From Rothia mucilaginosa (GTDB lineage Bacteria > Actinomycetota > Actinomycetes > Actinomycetales > Micrococcaceae), in NCBI RefSeq assembly GCF_001061665.1, contig NZ_JVSP01000004.1, positions 22,607 to 86,606 on the forward strand: DNA of 64,000 nucleotides, written 5' to 3'. The notes under the pieces were generated by a model that made no database searches, was not told the DNA's origin, and was given only the letters and a program-made list of their open reading frames with translations. Shown here piece after piece: positions 27,087 through 37,595 of the stretch (the stretch's first letter is position 1; the number at the start of each line of letters is the position of its first letter). Position numbers and translations under genes: made by a program.

Positions 27087-27119
27087 AAGGCCCCCGAGAT
27101 GCAGAATCTCGGGGGCCTT
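27087..27119. terminator. Bidirectional terminator between GH1 and GNAT genes
   Basis: Perfect 14-bp stem AAGGCCCCCGAGAT / ATCTCGGGGGCCTT with a 5-base loop, between convergent genes. Confidence 0.9.
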
Positions 27120-27167
27120 GCGCACATGCTGCGTACCTATTGTCCGTTATACCCAGCGCGGGCAATT

Positions 27168-28325
27168 CTAGTCCAGGGGCAGGTCGTTCATGCTGGTGGA
27201 AACGTACTCCCACCAGGTCGGCACCAGCCCCGCGTTCAACGCAACCCGCTGCGACAGCATGTGCGACGGGCTCGTACCGTAGAACGGCAGGTACCCTTCC
27301 GCCAGGGTCAGGCGTGCCGCATCACGCACCAGGGCACTCGCAATACCCGCACCGCGGAAGGCGGGCAGCACATCAATACCAATCTGGCGCATAATCGGCG
27401 AATCGTCACTCAGACCAACCATAGCGATAGGGTCTGCGAGCGCGGGGCTCTCCCCCGCTGCGGGTGCATCAGGTGCCTTAGATGCGTTCTCATCCACCGG
27501 GTATGCGGCCAGAACCAGCACATCCGGGCGGCGTTCACTAAAGCCCAGCGCGTTCGAGTAGCGTTTATCCCCGCGGAACGACTCGATCTGCTCTTCGCTC
27601 AGCAGGTCCACGCGCAGGCGGGTTACGCGCGCTTCCGTATCCTCCGGGGCAACCTCAAGCGCCCCAGCGGAGGCGTTCGCCTCCCTGCGGACCACGCGCT
27701 CGCCGGTGATTTCGGCAAGCAGTGCCGCCTTCAGCTCGGCGGGGTCAACGCGGCGCATCATACCCACACCGGGCACGGCGCACTTGACCTCCTGCGCCTG
27801 CACGCCCTCGGGTACGACCGAGTTCAGCAGGGCGCGGCCGGGCGTATAGTAGATGCTCGTGCCGCTAACCTGCTGGGTGTAGGGGGTGAGCAGTTCGTTG
27901 AGCTGGCGAAGCTGTGCATAGTCGCCCAGCCAGTTCGACTGGTCGCCGAGCATGTAGTCGATGGCCTTTTCGAGTACGCGCGGATGCTTGGCGCAGAGAA
28001 TGCCTACGCTCGCGTAGTTGGCGACGCGCAACTCCCAGATATCGTCGTTGCGGCGGCGTGCGGCCCCCATCTTCTCCGAGGGAGGCTGCACGGTGGCGAG
28101 TAGCGGCAGGCTCTCGGCATCAGGATAGTCGCGCATCTCTTGAAGGGCGCGGCTAATCGACCCGGGCGCCTGGCAGAAGTCCGCCTCAAGCTGGGTGTGC
28201 AGGATGTGCCGCGCCCGGTCCAGAGTGGTCACGGCACCGCGATTCACGACTCCCCGACGCGCGCCAAAGCTCGTAGCGCCTCGGGCAACTCCTTGAGCAG
28301 ATGTGTTTCCTTGAGTGTCGGTCAC
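27168..28325 (-). CDS. GNAT-type acetyltransferase domain protein
   Basis: 385 residues. The C-terminal ~100 residues carry the GNAT acetyl-CoA pattern IDVLPAFRGAGIASALVRDAA followed by PSHMLSQRVALNAGLVPTWWEY. The N-terminal ~280 residues contain YTQQVSGTSIYYTPG and resemble the two-domain GNAT arrangement, with insertions. The acceptor is unknown. GTG start with AAAGGA upstream, only 28 bases after uvrA on the same strand, so it is probably the last gene of an MBL–uvrA–GNAT unit. Confidence 0.7.
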   Translation of the reverse strand: MTDTQGNTSAQGVARGATSFGARRGVVNRGAVTTLDRARHILHTQLEADFCQAPGSISRALQEMRDYPDAESLPLLATVQPPSEKMGAARRRNDDIWELRVANYASVGILCAKHPRVLEKAIDYMLGDQSNWLGDYAQLRQLNELLTPYTQQVSGTSIYYTPGRALLNSVVPEGVQAQEVKCAVPGVGMMRRVDPAELKAALLAEITGERVVRREANASAGALEVAPEDTEARVTRLRVDLLSEEQIESFRGDKRYSNALGFSERRPDVLVLAAYPVDENASKAPDAPAAGESPALADPIAMVGLSDDSPIMRQIGIDVLPAFRGAGIASALVRDAARLTLAEGYLPFYGTSPSHMLSQRVALNAGLVPTWWEYVSTSMNDLPLD

Positions 28326-28353
28326 GTAACTTTCCTTTAGTTCAAGTTCTCGA

Positions 28354-31242
28354 CTAGTTCAGAATTTCCGCCAGGAAGGCGCCGGTGTGCGAGCCTTTGA
28401 CGGTCGCCACGTGCTCCGGGGTACCTTCGGCGATGACGGTGCCGCCGCCGCTACCGCCTTCGGGACCCATGTCGACAATCCAGTCAGCGCACTTGATGAC
28501 GTCCAAGTTGTGCTCGATGGTGATGACGCTATTGCCCTTGTCAACCAGCGATTGCAGCACGGCGAGCAGCTTGCGGATGTCTTCAAAGTGCAGGCCGGTG
28601 GTCGGCTCGTCCAGCACGTAGATGGAGCGGCCGTTGGAGCGCTTCTGCAGTTCGGTTGCGAGCTTCACGCGCTGCGCTTCACCGCCGGAGAGGGTGGTTG
28701 CGGGCTGGCCCAGGCGAATGTAGCCCAGGCCCACGTCCACGAGGGTGTTCAGGTGGCGCGCAATCGGGGTGAACGCGGCAAAGAACTCGGCGGCTTCTTC
28801 CACGGGCATTTCGAGCACGTCGGCGATGGTCTTGCCCTTGTAGTGCACTTCGAGGGTTTCGCGGTTGTAGCGCTTGCCGTGGCAGGTTTCGCAGGGCACG
28901 TACACGTCCGGCAGGAAGTTCATTTCAATCTTCAGGGTGCCGTCGCCGGAGCAGTCCTCGCAGCGGCCACCCTTGACGTTGAAGGAGAATCGGCCGGGGG
29001 TGTAGCCGCGCATCTTCGCTTCGCTGGTCTCTGCGAACAGCTTGCGAATGTGGTCGAACACGCCGGTGTAGGTGGCGGGGTTCGAGCGCGGGGTGCGGCC
29101 GATGGGCGACTGGTCCACGTGAATGACCTTGTCCAGGTGTTCCAGGCCGTCGATGCTCTTGTGGCGGCCGGGCACCTGCTTGGCGCCGTTGAGCTTGTTC
29201 GCCAGGGAGGTGTACAGAATGTCGTTGACGAGGGTGGATTTGCCCGAGCCGGACACACCGGTCACCGCGGTGAACACGCCCAGCGGGAAGGACACAGTCA
29301 CGTTCTTGAGGTTGTTTTCGCGGGCGCCGCGCACGATCAGCTGTCGCTTCTTGTCCACGGGGCGGCGGGAGGCGGGCACCTCAATGCTGCGGCGGCCAGC
29401 CATGTAGTCGCCGGTGATGGACCGGGTGTTCTTCAGCAGGTCCTCGAAGCTGCCGGAGTGCACGATTTCGCCGCCGTGCTCGCCGGCGCCGGGTCCTACG
29501 TCCACGATCCAGTCGGCTTCGCGCATGGTGTCTTCGTCGTGCTCAACCACGATAAGCGTGTTGCCCATATCGCGCAGCTTGGTCAGGGTCTCGATGAGGC
29601 GGCGGTTGTCGCGCTGGTGCAGGCCGATGGAGGGCTCGTCGAGCACGTAGAGCACACCGACCAGGCCCGAACCAATCTGGGTGGCCAGGCGGATGCGCTG
29701 GGCCTCACCGCCGGAGAGCGTACCGGCGGAGCGTGAGAGGGTCAGATAGTCCAGACCCACGTCCAGCAGGAACTGCAGGCGCGCGTCGATTTCCTTGAGG
29801 ACCTGCTCGCCGATCTTGGCTTCGCGGGCGCTGAGCTGCAGGCCGCGCACGAAGGCGAGCGCGTCGGCCAGGGACAGGTCGGTGATGTCTGCGATGGACT
29901 GGCCACCGACCTTCACGCCGAGGATGGTCGGGTTCAGGCGCGCGCCACCGCAGGAGGGGCAGGCGACCTGGCGCATGTACTGTTCGTAGCGGTCGCGGGC
30001 GAAGTCCGATTCGGTTTCTTCGTGCTTGCGCTTGATGTATGCCTTCACGCCTTCGAATCCGGAGGTGTAGCGGCGTTCACGGCCGAATCGGTTGCGGTAG
30101 GAGACCTCAACCTTGTAGTCCTTGCCGTCCAGAATGGCGGCGCGGGTCTTGGCGGGCAGGTCTTTGAAGGGGGTGTTCAGGTCGAAGCCGAGCTCCTCCC
30201 CCAGGCCTGCGAGCAGGCGCAGCCAGTATTCGGTGGTTGCTTTGCCCTGCGACCAGGGGGCGATAGCGCCCTCGCCGAGGGTTAGATCGGGGTTGGGTAC
30301 GAGCAGTTCGGTGTCGACTTCCAGGCGCGAGCCGATGCCGTCGCAGGCGCTACACGCACCGAACGGCGAGTTGAAGGAGAAGGCGCGCGGCTCGATCGTG
30401 TCAATCTGCAGCGGGTGGTTATTGGGGCAGGCGAGGTTTTCACTGAAGGAGCGGGTGCGTTCGGGGTCGTCCTGCTCACGGTCCACGAAGTCGATGAGCA
30501 CGCGGCCGTCGGCGAGCTTGAGCGCGGTTTCGATGGAGTCGGTCAGGCGCTGGTGAATACCGTCCTTAATGACGATGCGGTCGACGACCACCTCGATGGT
30601 GTGCTTGTACTGCTTGGCGAGCTTGGGCGGGTCGGAGAGCTGCACGGTTTCGCCGTCCACGCGGGCACGCGAATAGCCCTGGGTGAGCAGGTCCTTGAAG
30701 AGGTCCACAAATTCGCCCTTACGTGCGCTGACGACGGGCGCGAGAATCTGCAGGCGGGTGCGTTCGGGGTACTCCTGCAGAGTGTCCACGATCTGCTGCG
30801 GGGTCTGCTGGGTGATTTCCTCGCCACATTCGGGGCAGTGCGGGTGGCCGATGCGCGCCCAGAGCAGACGCATGTAGTCGTAGATTTCGGTGATGGTGCC
30901 GACGGTTGAGCGCGGGTTCTTGGAGGTGGACTTCTGGTCGATAGACACCGCCGGGGAGAGGCCCTCGATGAAGTCGACGTCGGGCTTGTCGACCTGGCCT
31001 AGGAACATGCGGGCGTAGGAGGAGAGCGATTCGACGTAGCGGCGCTGACCCTCGGCGAAGATGGTGTCAAAGGCGAGGGAGGACTTGCCGGAGCCGGAGA
31101 GGCCCGTGAAGACGACCATCGCATCGCGCGGGATGGTCAGGTCTACGTTCTTAAGGTTGTTTTCGCGGGCACCCTGCACACGAATACTGGTTAGGTCGTT
31201 CGCTTTGAGTGCGGTGCTACCGTGTGCCGGGCGGGGTGTCAT
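28354..31242 (-). CDS. uvrA: Excinuclease ABC subunit A
   Basis: 962 residues, full length. Two ABC ATPase halves: Walker [10 protein letters not shown] near residue 50 and [10 protein letters not shown] near 660, each with an LSGGEAQR signature ([32 protein letters not shown]). Zinc-binding cysteines appear in [14 protein letters not shown]…[17 protein letters not shown] and CEDCSGDG…CETCHG. UvrA is the damage sensor of nucleotide excision repair and loads UvrB. ATG at 31242 with AAAGGA upstream. The MBL gene precedes it on the same strand but is separated by a terminator hairpin. Confidence 0.97.
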   Translation of the reverse strand: MTPRPAHGSTALKANDLTSIRVQGARENNLKNVDLTIPRDAMVVFTGLSGSGKSSLAFDTIFAEGQRRYVESLSSYARMFLGQVDKPDVDFIEGLSPAVSIDQKSTSKNPRSTVGTITEIYDYMRLLWARIGHPHCPECGEEITQQTPQQIVDTLQEYPERTRLQILAPVVSARKGEFVDLFKDLLTQGYSRARVDGETVQLSDPPKLAKQYKHTIEVVVDRIVIKDGIHQRLTDSIETALKLADGRVLIDFVDREQDDPERTRSFSENLACPNNHPLQIDTIEPRAFSFNSPFGACSACDGIGSRLEVDTELLVPNPDLTLGEGAIAPWSQGKATTEYWLRLLAGLGEELGFDLNTPFKDLPAKTRAAILDGKDYKVEVSYRNRFGRERRYTSGFEGVKAYIKRKHEETESDFARDRYEQYMRQVACPSCGGARLNPTILGVKVGGQSIADITDLSLADALAFVRGLQLSAREAKIGEQVLKEIDARLQFLLDVGLDYLTLSRSAGTLSGGEAQRIRLATQIGSGLVGVLYVLDEPSIGLHQRDNRRLIETLTKLRDMGNTLIVVEHDEDTMREADWIVDVGPGAGEHGGEIVHSGSFEDLLKNTRSITGDYMAGRRSIEVPASRRPVDKKRQLIVRGARENNLKNVTVSFPLGVFTAVTGVSGSGKSTLVNDILYTSLANKLNGAKQVPGRHKSIDGLEHLDKVIHVDQSPIGRTPRSNPATYTGVFDHIRKLFAETSEAKMRGYTPGRFSFNVKGGRCEDCSGDGTLKIEMNFLPDVYVPCETCHGKRYNRETLEVHYKGKTIADVLEMPVEEAAEFFAAFTPIARHLNTLVDVGLGYIRLGQPATTLSGGEAQRVKLATELQKRSNGRSIYVLDEPTTGLHFEDIRKLLAVLQSLVDKGNSVITIEHNLDVIKCADWIVDMGPEGGSGGGTVIAEGTPEHVATVKGSHTGAFLAEILN

Positions 31243-31284
31243 CGAAAATCCTTTCGTCTTATCTTCGAATTTAAATTCTACACC

Positions 31285-31333
31285 TTAGCGCCCCGTAGCC
31301 GGCGGGATTAAGTTGCCGGCGTACGGGGCGTAA
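31285..31333 (-). terminator. Hairpin between the MBL gene and uvrA
   Basis: TTAGCGCCCCGTA-GCCGGC / GCCGGC-GTACGGGGCGTAA, 19-bp stem with one bulged base, followed leftwards by a T-poor stretch. Probably ends the MBL transcript before the uvrA promoter. Confidence 0.65.
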
Positions 31334-31458
31334 GGGTGCAGTGCGAAGCCGCACGGCAAGCGCGAAGTATCCGCAAAAACGCGCGGAAGGAGGGGCATCG
31401 CGCACGCACGAAGAGACATTCCAAATTCGCGTGGCGGCGAGAGCGCGCCGGGGCCGGG

Positions 31459-32232
31459 CTACCAGCCGCGGGTACCCCACTCCTCCAGGTGCGGGCGCTC
31501 GTCACCGAGGGTCGTGGAACGACCGTGGCCGGGCAGCACGATTGCATCGTCCTCGAAGCCTCCGAAAAGCTTTTCGAGCACGTTGGAGAAGAGTTCGCCG
31601 AATTGCTGCGGGGAGTCGGTTTTGCCCACGCCGCCGGGGAAGAGCGCATCGCCGGTGAACAACAGGGTTGCGGGGGTGCCGTCCTCCCACGCGGTTTCGA
31701 GCACGTAGACGATGGATCCGGGGGTGTGGCCGGGCACATGCAGGGCGCGCACCACGGTGTCGGAGAGGTAGAAATCGAAGACCTCACCACCGTGCAGGCG
31801 CTCCTCCACTTCGAAGTTCTCCTGCTCCTTAATGGCGTCGGCATCGGCATCCCCGGCGGAGGTGATTGCGCCAGTGAGCTTCTCGAGCTCGGCAATGGCG
31901 CGAATGTGGTCCCAGTGGCCGTGGGTAACCAGGATGCCGGTCAGGCCGATTGCGCGGGGTTTGAGGGCATCAAAGTCTTCTTCCTTCTCCATGACGCGCA
32001 CGCGGCGGTCCTCGGCATCGGTGAGTTCCAGCTGCGGGCAGTCCTGAAGTAGTGCATCGAGGGTGAAGGCGTAGAGCTCCTCGGCTTCTGCGGCCGGGTC
32101 GATGAGCACCTGTTCGCCCGTGGCGCGCATGGTGATGAGGTAGACGCTATTGTCCATCTCGGAAACACTGAGGGCGCGCACGGTCAGTTCGGGGTTCTCG
32201 AAGATGAGGGTGGATTCGGGGTATGTAGTCAT
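31459..32232 (-). CDS. MBL-fold metallo-hydrolase (glyoxalase II-like)
   Basis: 257 residues from the ATG at 32232; a longer upstream frame lacks a ribosome binding site. The metallo-beta-lactamase fold is clear: DNSVYLI at the start, the dinuclear site THGHWDHIRA (H104, H106, D108, H109), HTPGSIVYVLE, LFTGDALFPGGVGK and LPGHGRST. Proteins of this group hydrolyse thioesters such as hydroxyacylglutathione or its mycothiol equivalent. Location upstream of uvrA is common in actinobacteria. Confidence 0.85.
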   Translation of the reverse strand: MTTYPESTLIFENPELTVRALSVSEMDNSVYLITMRATGEQVLIDPAAEAEELYAFTLDALLQDCPQLELTDAEDRRVRVMEKEEDFDALKPRAIGLTGILVTHGHWDHIRAIAELEKLTGAITSAGDADADAIKEQENFEVEERLHGGEVFDFYLSDTVVRALHVPGHTPGSIVYVLETAWEDGTPATLLFTGDALFPGGVGKTDSPQQFGELFSNVLEKLFGGFEDDAIVLPGHGRSTTLGDERPHLEEWGTRGW

Positions 32233-33403
32233 ACTTCCAGTGTAGAGGGTGTTCCGGTTGAGGAGGTGTCGGGATACTCCCCTGCGGGATGCGCCTCGGC
32301 GGTTTCTTGGGTGCGCTCGACTTTGAACGCACAGCCTTTGCCCGGGACGGGTGCAGCTCGGATGAGGTTCCAGCCGAGGCACCGCTTGAATTTTAAAAGT
32401 TAAACAGAGAAGCGACCGTGCATCGATACACAGTCGCTTCTCATGACACCCAGGGGTATCTATCACTCACTCAAACACAAGCAACCCGAGGACTTTGGAA
32501 ATCTCACGATTACTTGATGCATCCATCATAGCGGAGTTTTTTCACCCTGTCCGGCGGGCCATTTTGGTACGGAGTGCCAATTTAAGTGACCGAAGCCTCA
32601 CTGTAACCGTTCTGTAATAATTACACCCGTTTTTTAGGATATCCATACGTACCAATTTTATTTTTCAGCTCCAATAAGTGGGCCATATCACTGAAAAAAA
32701 TTTTTGGCTTTGCTCTAATTTGGCACTCGGATGCATCTTTCTCAGTGGGCTTCAGTGAGACATGCGCGGAAGTAAAATACCCCGTTTTCCCTTGATATTC
32801 CGCGGAACATCAACCTAAACCTAAAGAAACTTTCTAGTTGAAGCAACTACTTTTCACCTCGTTTTGATCACATCCCCTCGCATTGCCCGCCACAGAACAG
32901 CCCACAAAGGCCTCCGACAGAAAATCTTATTGGTCCGTTCCACCCCCGAAAACATCCCATTCGCTAATGCTTTTATGAACGAGGGCCTCACCCTCCGCTC
33001 TTCCGCGACCCCAAAAGTGCAACCTCGAAAATTTTCACAAAAAAGAAAAAATACTAGTCAAGATCGTATTTTCACAAAATGCAGGTGTACAACTCGCTTA
33101 AAAATCAACCTCCAGAGGGTGTTTAATGAAAGATAAGGCTCAAGCGAATATCAAGGAGGAAAAATAACACATACAGACCAATTTAAGATTTACAGACCCC
33201 GAAAGGGCCCCTCATGGCAACCCCTTACAGTCCGTATATCACCCCGTAAATAAACCCTCCAGCTCATAGTGAGGGTGGTCTTCAAGCCACCTAGCGGAGC
33301 TCTCCACAGACGACGAGCGGCGAAAACAACCGACGAATCAGCATCACCGACGGGGCTAGATCACCACCCGGCAGACCCCATATCGGCACACGGCGCGCAG
33401 AAA
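32233..33403. other. 1.2-kb gene-poor region
   Basis: No convincing gene. A 90-codon open frame (32864–33136, plus) has atypical basic composition and no ribosome binding site. Base composition is lower in GC than the flanks. It contains a 10-bp hairpin at 32407–32442, a TGTTTGAGTGAGTG motif (complement at 32464–32477), and AT-rich stretches near 32600–32720. It could hold an unrecognised RNA or the remains of a lost gene. Confidence 0.4.
32407..32442 (-). terminator. Hairpin in the gene-poor region
   Basis: GAGAAGCGAC / GTCGCTTCTC, 10-bp perfect stem, 16-base loop; read leftwards it is followed by TGTTTAACTTTTAAAA, so it looks like a terminator of a leftward transcript whose gene is not apparent. 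Confidence 0.5.
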
Positions 33404-33442
33404 GGCGGCGCCCCTCCCCCGCTCTAGGGAAGGAACGCCGCC
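33404..33442 (-). terminator. Terminator of fhs
   Basis: GGCGGCG / CGCCGCC outer stem with inner CCCT…AGGG pairing, 34 bases after the fhs stop codon; followed leftwards by TTTCTG. Confidence 0.75.
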
Positions 33443-33475
33443 TCTACCAGCTACAGATTAGCTGAAACAGCCGTC

Positions 33476-35188
33476 TTAGGACAGGCCGACCATCACGCCG
33501 TTCTCGTCGAAGCCGATGCGCTCAGCCGCGGGGCTCTTGCTCAGGCCCGGCATGGTGCGCATGGTGCCGCAGATTGCGTAGACGTAGCCGGCACCGGCAG
33601 CCAGGCGAACCTCGCGCACGGGCAGGGTCCAACCGGTCGGTGCACCCTTCAGCGATGCATCCGAAGAGATGGACAGGTGGGTCTTCGCAATGACCACGGG
33701 CAGGTGCGAGTAGCCCAGCTCCGCAAAGCGCTTGAGCTGCTTAGCGGCAGCCGGAGCAATCGAAATGCCGTCCGCGCCGTAGACCTTGGTCGCGACCTTT
33801 TCGATCTTGGTCTCGATGGAGTCCTCAAGATCATAGGTGTACTTCAGGTCCGAAACGTCGTCGCAGGCCTCGGCCACAACGTTCGCCAGGTCGATGGTGC
33901 CCTTACCGCCCTCGGCCACACCGTGGTGGATGGCCACGCGAGCGCCGGCCTCCTCGGCGATACGGCGAATCGTCTCGTGCTCGGACTCGAAGTCGGTCGG
34001 GAAGGCGTTAATGGCCACGACCGGCTGAACACCGAAGTCGCGCACAATCTCGATGTGCTTCTTCAGGTTCTCCGCGCCCTTCTCCACATCGGAGGGGCTT
34101 TCCTGCAGCATGCCCTCGGGCAGGGGCTTGCCCGGAACAATCTTGTACAGGCCGGAGTGGGACTTCAGGGAGCGCACAGTCACGACCAGCACTGCGGCGT
34201 CCGGCTTCAGACCGGAGACGCGGCACTTGACGTTGAAGAAACGCTCGGCACCCATGTCGGCGCCGAAGCCAGCCTCGGTAATCACGTAGTCGGAGTACTC
34301 CAGGCCCACATAGTCGGCAACCACGGAGGAGTTACCGGTTGCGATGTTGCCGAAGGGGCCGGCGTGAATCAGGGCCGGGGTGTGCTCCAGGGTCTGCAGC
34401 AGGTTCGGGTTGATGGCGTCGGCCAGAATCACGGACATTGCGCCGTCAGCCTTCAGGTCGGCCGCGGTGACGGGCTCGCCGTCGTAGTTCAGGCCAATCA
34501 CGATCTTGGCCAGACGCTCGCGCAGATCCTTGAAGGAGGTGGCCAGCGAGAGAATCACCATGATTTCGGAGGCGCTGGTGATGTCGAAACCGGTCTCGCG
34601 GACCACACCGTCCATGCGCTCGCCCAGGCCCACGACGATGTTGCGCAGGGAGCGGTCGTTCATGTCGATAACGCGGCGCCACTCGATTGCGCGCGGGTCG
34701 ATGCGCAACTCGTTGCCGTGGTGCAGATGGTTGTCAATCATTGCGGCCAGCAGGTTGTGGGCCGCGGTCACGGCGTGGAAGTCGCCGGTCAGGTGCAGGT
34801 TCAGCTTCTCCATGGGGACAATCTGAGAGTAGCCACCACCTGCGGCACCGCCCTTGATGCCGAAGGTCGGGCCCATTGCGGGCTGACGCAGAGCCAGCGC
34901 AGCCTTGCGGCCGGTCTGTGCGAAGCCCTGTGCGAGGGAGACGGAGGTCGCGGTCTTGCCTTCGCCAAGCGGGGTCGGGGTCACCGCAGTCACCACAATG
35001 TACTTGGAGCCGCGCTTGCGGGCGGTCTCTGCGTTGGTGCTTTCGTCGAGCAGAACCTTGGCGACGTACTTGCCGTAGGGTTCGAGGCGATCTTCGCTGA
35101 TGCCGCTCTCTGCTGCGATCTTGCTAATCGGCCACAGATCGGCAGCAAGCGCGATTTCGAGGTCGGAGGGGAAAGGCTTCTTCGTCAT
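33476..35188 (-). CDS. fhs: Formate–tetrahydrofolate ligase
   Basis: 570 residues from the ATG at 35188 (GAAGGA upstream). It shows the P-loop-containing motif VTAVTPTPLGEGKTATSVSLAQG, RQPAMGPTFGIKGGAAGGGYSQIVPMEKLNLHLTGD, and the C-terminal VREVRLAAGAGYVYAICGTMRTMPGL. The enzyme makes 10-formyl-THF from formate, ATP and THF for one-carbon metabolism. Length is usual for the family. Stand-alone gene; the terminator is at 33404–33442. Confidence 0.96.
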   Translation of the reverse strand: MTKKPFPSDLEIALAADLWPISKIAAESGISEDRLEPYGKYVAKVLLDESTNAETARKRGSKYIVVTAVTPTPLGEGKTATSVSLAQGFAQTGRKAALALRQPAMGPTFGIKGGAAGGGYSQIVPMEKLNLHLTGDFHAVTAAHNLLAAMIDNHLHHGNELRIDPRAIEWRRVIDMNDRSLRNIVVGLGERMDGVVRETGFDITSASEIMVILSLATSFKDLRERLAKIVIGLNYDGEPVTAADLKADGAMSVILADAINPNLLQTLEHTPALIHAGPFGNIATGNSSVVADYVGLEYSDYVITEAGFGADMGAERFFNVKCRVSGLKPDAAVLVVTVRSLKSHSGLYKIVPGKPLPEGMLQESPSDVEKGAENLKKHIEIVRDFGVQPVVAINAFPTDFESEHETIRRIAEEAGARVAIHHGVAEGGKGTIDLANVVAEACDDVSDLKYTYDLEDSIETKIEKVATKVYGADGISIAPAAAKQLKRFAELGYSHLPVVIAKTHLSISSDASLKGAPTGWTLPVREVRLAAGAGYVYAICGTMRTMPGLSKSPAAERIGFDENGVMVGLS

Positions 35189-35412
35189 TGTCATCCTTCG
35201 AGTTGTACGAATCATGCTCTTTTATTCTATGTGTTAGCTCACGCATTTGTCCCTCACCTCGCCGTCCCGCGCATCAAGAAAGTGGTTTTTAACCAAAGTC
35301 ATCCCCGCCTCCGGTACCCTACGCTCACATGGGGTGGGCAGGGTCGGATGCGGGGATGAGTAACGCGTACATGCCGGATTGCCGGTACAGGAACCGGCTC
35401 TACGACCAGCTA

Positions 35413-36462
35413 TTACGGCATGGTCAGCAGCACCTTGGTGGCGGTGCGCTGGTCCATTGCCTCGTAGCCCTTGGGGGCCTCGTCGATGGGCAGGACCAGG
35501 TCAAAGACCTTACCGGGCTCAATTTCGCCCTTGTAAATTAGGTCGATGAGGGTCGGCAGGTACTTGCGCACGGGGGCGGGGCCACCCTCCAGGTGCACCT
35601 GCTTGCCGAAGAGAGCATCGGTACCGATGGAGCTGTCGTGCGGCACGCCCACGAAGCCGATGTAGCCGCCGTGGCGTACGCATCCAAGAGCCTGGTCGAA
35701 GGACTGCTGGGTGCCGACAGCCTCCGCCACGCCGTGCGCGCCCACGCCGTCGGTGAGCTCCATGACCTTGGCGATGCCCTCTTCGCCGCGCTCCTCCACC
35801 ACGTGGGTTACGCCGAATTCCTTAGCGAGCGCCTGACGCTCGGGGTTACGGGACATGATGATAATCTTCTCCGCGCCGAGCTGCTTAGCGCCGATAACTG
35901 CACTCAGACCAACCGCGCCGTCGCCGACGACGACGATGGTCTTGCCGGGGGCTGCGCCGGCGGCGTCTGCCGCGTACCAGCCGGTGCCGAGCACGTCGGA
36001 TGCCGCCATCAGGTGCGGGATCTGCTCCGCGGTGGGGGTTGCGGGGGTCTTGACGAGGGTGCCGTCTGCGAAGGGTACGCGGGCGTATTCTGCCTGGGTG
36101 CCGTTGGAGCGTGCACCGATGAAGGCGTCGCCTGCCGCGATGGCCTTGAGGCAGCGGGAGGGGTAGCCTGCGGTGCAGGTTTCGCACTCGCCGCAGGAGA
36201 TGCAGAAGGAGCCGACGACGAAGTCGCCGGGGGCTACGGTGGTGACCTCGGAGCCGACTTCTACGACCTCGCCGATGTATTCGTGGCCCATTGCGCGGTG
36301 ATCGACGGGCTCTGCGTCTGCGCCGCGGTAGGGCCACAGGTCGGAGCCGCAGATGCAGGATGCTGCGAGCTTGATGATGGCGTCGGTGGGTTCGAGCAGG
36401 GTCGGCTTCTCAACTTCGTTGACGACGACCTTGCCGGGGGCTTCCATAACAACTGAACGCAT
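35413..36462 (-). CDS. Zinc-dependent alcohol dehydrogenase (MDR superfamily)
   Basis: 349 residues. Catalytic zinc site CICGSDLWPYRG with GHEYIGEV, structural zinc cysteines CGECETCTAGYPSRC, and the Rossmann motif VVGDGAVGLSAVIGAKQLGAEKII. The pattern (conserved MRSVVMEAPGKVVVNEVEKP start, DLWPYRG) corresponds to a broad MDR subgroup annotated as IMP dehydrogenase or zinc-dependent ADH; the substrate is unknown. ATG at 36462 with an AAAGGAAC ribosome binding site. The C-terminus is complete (ATKVLLTMP). Confidence 0.88.
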   Translation of the reverse strand: MRSVVMEAPGKVVVNEVEKPTLLEPTDAIIKLAASCICGSDLWPYRGADAEPVDHRAMGHEYIGEVVEVGSEVTTVAPGDFVVGSFCISCGECETCTAGYPSRCLKAIAAGDAFIGARSNGTQAEYARVPFADGTLVKTPATPTAEQIPHLMAASDVLGTGWYAADAAGAAPGKTIVVVGDGAVGLSAVIGAKQLGAEKIIIMSRNPERQALAKEFGVTHVVEERGEEGIAKVMELTDGVGAHGVAEAVGTQQSFDQALGCVRHGGYIGFVGVPHDSSIGTDALFGKQVHLEGGPAPVRKYLPTLIDLIYKGEIEPGKVFDLVLPIDEAPKGYEAMDQRTATKVLLTMP

Positions 36463-36654
36463 GATGTTCCTTTTTCGGGATTTGGGGATAGTGGTTCCAC
36501 AGTACGCCCCGCGCCCCGATATATCAACAGTCTTTTATGCTACGGGGTGAAGAGTTTGTAGCGAGGTGCCCATAGCTGGAACCAGGGTGCCGCTCTCCCG
36601 CTTCCCTAGCGCTTGCCCGCTGCATCCTGGCAGGTTAAAAGGCCCGGTTAAACG

Positions 36655-36697
36655 GCGGAACCCCCGCGCATCCACAGTGGACACGCGGGGGTTCCGC
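36655..36697 (-). terminator. Terminator beyond the nrdF fragment (probable original nrdF terminator)
   Basis: GCGGAACCCCCGCG / CGCGGGGGTTCCGC, 14-bp perfect stem with a 15-base loop. It follows the duplicated nrdF 3' end in the same way a native terminator would. Confidence 0.8.
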
Positions 36698-36760
36698 TCG
36701 GTTTATCTCACGTTATCTCACGTCGAGAAGAGGCACGTTGAGAAAGTTGCGAAAGGAGGC

Positions 36761-36931
<171 letters not shown>

Positions 36932-37066
36932 CTATCATGAGGTATTCTAAGGAATAACTCACCATATACCCTGGTGCAATTCCAACCGCCAAAAACACCC
37001 CTATTGCAGTGTGTGGCAGGTTTAACGCACTAAGCATCGCCCCTATACTTCACAGAGAAAAACACA

Positions 37067-37591
37067 ATGTCCACAGCAGAGACACGAGCCTTTGAAACCA
37101 TCCAGAAGCACTGGATTGACGAGGACAATAAAGTTACTTTCCCCATCGACCCGTACATCATTGCAGAACGTATGGGACTCCGCGTTGAGCACCGAGTGGG
37201 ACTTCCGAAAGATGTCTCCGGCATCCTTCTCAAAGAACCCGAAGACACCATTCCCCTGGCACTAGTCAACTATGATCATTCTGAGACCCGCCGCCGTTTC
37301 ACCCTTGCCCACGAAATTGGTCACTACACCTATATTCAAGACAATGAACCTCACAAGCTCAAAGAAGGAATTGGGCTTGTAGAGCACCGTGACGAAATAG
37401 CAGGTCTTGGCAAAGATAAACGGGAAATCGACGCTAATACTTTCGCAGCTAACCTACTAATGCCTGAAGGTGCAGTGCGCATCTGGGTTTACGAAGGTAA
37501 GACTCGTACGCAAATGGCTAAGGATTTCGGAGTGTCTCTTGAAGCGTTAGGAAACCGCCTCAACACCCTTGGGCTCAGCAGAGTTGCATAA
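37067..37591 (+). CDS. ImmA/IrrE-family metallo-endopeptidase
   Basis: 174 residues. Zinc protease motif FTLAHEIGHYTY (H82, E83, H86) and a downstream REIDANTFAANLLMPEG segment with the third ligand Glu (about 120), the standard COG2856 layout, then a short HTH-like C-terminus (RTQMAKDFGVSLEALGNRLNTLGL). ImmA cleaves the ImmR repressor of ICEBs1, and IrrE cleaves DdrO. Here no XRE repressor is adjacent; the next gene, four bases downstream, encodes a membrane protein. Lower GC than the neighbours. Cargo of the cassette between the two nrdF ends. Confidence 0.85.
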   Translation: MSTAETRAFETIQKHWIDEDNKVTFPIDPYIIAERMGLRVEHRVGLPKDVSGILLKEPEDTIPLALVNYDHSETRRRFTLAHEIGHYTYIQDNEPHKLKEGIGLVEHRDEIAGLGKDKREIDANTFAANLLMPEGAVRIWVYEGKTRTQMAKDFGVSLEALGNRLNTLGLSRVA

Positions 37592-37595
37592 CGCT

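Noticed and set aside
32864..33136. 90-codon frame in the gene-poor region
   Set aside because: Basic, low-complexity product, no ribosome binding site, no recognisable domain.
33677..35359. 560-codon open frame opposite fhs
   Set aside because: Antisense shadow; fhs is full length and well conserved on the other strand.
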